Assembly: GCF_000150955.2 (NCBI RefSeq)
Contig: NC_011679.1
Coordinates: 558,001 to 622,000 of the forward strand
Direction: 5' to 3'
From: Phaeodactylum tricornutum CCAP 1055/1
Taxonomy: Eukaryota; Bacillariophyta; Bacillariophyceae; Surirellales; Neidiaceae
Length of the DNA stretch: 64,000 nt
The notes below the pieces were generated by a model that saw nothing but the letters and a program-made list of their open reading frames with translations, was not told the DNA's origin and did no database searches. The first letter of the stretch is position 1. Each line of letters begins with the position of its first letter. The position numbers and the translations under genes are program-made. This document shows positions 62,017 to 64,000 of this stretch, piece by piece.

Positions 62017-64000
62017 ATGATGTACGCGGTCGCATTGACTGCGCTCGTCGTACTGACAACGACCGAAGCCTTTCAGACACCTCGCTTTCACTCGCTCGAC
62101 GTTACGAGTAAGCTATTTTCCGCTCGAGTACAGGATGCGAGTTCGGTGATGCAAGATGTACGGGCAGAGCTGGCCAAGAACGAAGACGCCAATCTCATGC
62201 TGCAAGCTTTGCGGGGACAAAACTTGAACGACGACGACTCCGCTGTCGCTGGACTCCAGATGCGTCTGGTGGATATTGCACCCAAAGAAAACGAGGCTCT
62301 ACCCTTTGACTACAACCCCCAGGCACTGAAAGAGTTCTTTTCGAAGCGACCTCTTGCTGTTGCTACTCGAATTCTGCAGTTGCTGTCGGTAGGAGGAATC
62401 TTCGCGTTCAACACCATTTTTGATCAGCTTCTGGGCCGTGTCAAGAACAATCCGGATTTGGAAGTTCAACGAGCGGCGGAACTTCGCGATCTGATTACTT
62501 CTCTGGGTCCCTTCTTTATTAAGATTGGGCAAGCGTTGAGTATCAGACCTGATGTGTTGAGCCCACGTTCAATGGTCGAATTGCAGAAGCTATGCGACAA
62601 GGTCCCCTCGTTCGATTCAACGATAGCCTTTGCAACAATAGAAGCAGAGTTGGGACGTCCGGTGGAAGACATATTTTCTGAGATCACCCCTGAACCGGTG
62701 GCGGCCGCTAGTCTTGGACAGGTATACAAAGCTGTTTTGCGGGATACTGGCGAAACAGTGGCCGTGAAAGTCCAAAGGCCTTCGGTTTTGGAAACCGTTT
62801 CTCTGGATTTGTATCTTGCCCGCGAACTCGGTATACTTGCTCGGAACATTCCCGCACTGACAGATAGGTTAGACGCTGTCGGTTTACTGGATGAGTTCGC
62901 GTTTCGCTTCTATCAAGAGCTAGACTACAATCTAGAATGTGAAAACGGTATTCGTATTGAGAAAGAAATGCGTGTTTTGCCGATGGTAGTGATTCCCAGA
63001 AACTACCCGCAGTACACAGCGCGACGAGTTCACGTGGCGGAGTGGATTGAGGGTGAAAAGCTTTCACAAAGCAAGGCCGACGATGTCGGAGCTTTGGTCA
63101 ACTTGGGTGTAATTACCTACCTGACACAGCTTCTCGACTCGGGCTTCTTTCATGCTGACCCTCATCCTGGTACGTTCTCTGAAAAGTTTCTGTATACATC
63201 TGTTCATCAGTTTTCTCATTTCCAAATTCTTGTATAGGGAATATGATGCGCACTACTGATGGTAAACTAGCGATTCTCGATTTTGGGCTAATGACTGAGG
63301 TCACAGACGATCAAAAGTACGGGATGGTAGAAGCTATCGCTCATCTTCTCAATCGTGACTACACAGAAATTGGACAAGATTTCATCAATCTCGACTTTAT
63401 TCCCAAAGGGACCGATACAACTCCTATTGTCCCTGCATTGACGAAAGTGTTTGATGTTGCTCTGGCAGGTGGCGGGGCTAAGAGTATCAACTTTCAAGAA
63501 TTGTCGGCCGATTTGGCACAGATTACATTCGATTACCCATTCCGCATTCCTCCATACTTTGCATTGGTCATCCGGGCCATTTCTGTTTTGGAAGGAATTG
63601 CTTTAGTCGGAAACCCAAACTTTGCCATTATTGATGAGGCCTACCCATATATTGCTCGGCGCTTAATGACTGATCGATCACCGCGTCTCCGTGCTGCTTT
63701 GCGCTACATGATATATGGTCGTGAAAATGAGTTTGATGCAGAAAATGTTATTGATTTACTGCAGGCAGTAGAAAAATTCTCTGCTGTAAGGAATCAAGGT
63801 GATGGAACAGCTTACAAGGTGGACGGTGTTCGAGGATCGAAGGCGGTTGGTTCTGCTGGAGATTTTCGTGGATCACAGCAGGTGGATACTAGCGACCGAA
63901 ACACAAATATCGACGGCGGACGATTTCGTATATCGTCGGAAATGGGTGTGAATGATGTCGGCGAGCTGGCAACGGCTGACTCCCGAGATCCACTCCAGGT
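62017..64000 (+). CDS. ABC1K/UbiB-family atypical kinase, plastid (partial at window end)
   Basis: Exon 1 is 62017-63169, intron 63170-63237 (GTACGT...ATAG, 68 bp), exon 2 is 63238 to beyond the window; the join reads ADPHPG-NMMRTTDG. From MMYAVAL there is a signal peptide ending TTTEAFQTPRF, a variant of the diatom plastid motif, so the protein should enter the plastid. The ABC1 kinase features are the KxGQ helix (FFIKIGQALSIRPD), the Ala-rich loop in PVAAASLGQVYKA that replaces the Gly loop, VAVKVQRPSV with the Lys, ELDYNLE, and FHADPHPGN plus AILDFGLM of the catalytic and metal sites. Plastid ABC1K proteins regulate prenylquinone and plastoglobule metabolism. An alternative ATG is at 61960. 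The C-terminus after residue about 590 is Gly/Ser/Asp-rich and unfinished. Confidence 0.87.

Overview
The window is nuclear DNA of a photosynthetic stramenopile, almost certainly the diatom Phaeodactylum tricornutum. The best single clue is the gene at 14223-15742: once its 110-bp intron is removed it encodes a 469-residue front-end delta-5 fatty acid desaturase that I recognise as PTD5 of that species. Supporting signs are a protein with the diatom plastid-entry motif ASAFAP (6758-7327), short GT-AG introns (65-357 bp) in a minority of genes, compact spacing on both strands, and no operons. I saw no tRNA, rRNA, transposon, LTR element or CRISPR array. Most reading frames longer than expected on the antisense strand of highly expressed genes are codon-bias shadows.

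Layout. 0-13 kb: tubulin cofactor D (TBCD), proline dehydrogenase 1 with an EF-hand insert, a thylakoid-lumen-type protein, beta-tubulin, a TAF1B/Rrn7-like Pol I factor and a twin-CX9C protein. 14-28 kb: PTD5, a membrane histidine-phosphatase-like protein, an ALMT/FUSC-like membrane protein, proline dehydrogenase 2 (inverted relative to copy 1), a degenerate repeat tract, an HMG-box protein, a LETM1-like protein and a membrane-anchored DNase-I-fold (EEP) protein with two candidate first exons. 28-41 kb: an FMC1-like protein, a short-chain dehydrogenase, spermidine synthase, a secreted EEP protein, NOP14 with a Tudor-like insert, the kinetochore protein NUF2, REX4 exonuclease, a 3-methyladenine-glycosylase-like protein and mitochondrial HslV. 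42-64 kb: two tandem VWA-domain paralogues, a eukaryotic LarC, an ER-type small heat shock protein, a SET protein, an R3H protein, a transcription-type cyclin, NOP53, a CID-domain protein, a TYW3-TYW2 fusion, a secreted beta-helix protein, a charged nucleolar-like protein and an ABC1K plastid kinase running off the end.

Functional themes are housekeeping rather than one pathway: microtubules (TBCD, beta-tubulin, NUF2), ribosome production (TAF1B-like, NOP14, NOP53, REX4), mitochondrial proteins (PRODH x2, LETM1-like, FMC1-like, HslV, CX9C protein), tRNA wybutosine synthesis, polyamine and EPA synthesis. 

The most notable non-gene signal is a 9-bp element TGACTGTGA and its sister TAACTGTAA (consensus TRACTGTRA). 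I count about 18 exact copies by eye, all outside coding sequence and mostly 100-400 bp upstream of start codons, where chance predicts about one in total. Many starts given by naive ORF calling here are GTG or TTG; I have moved each to the first supported ATG and resolved nine introns by phase and protein continuity.
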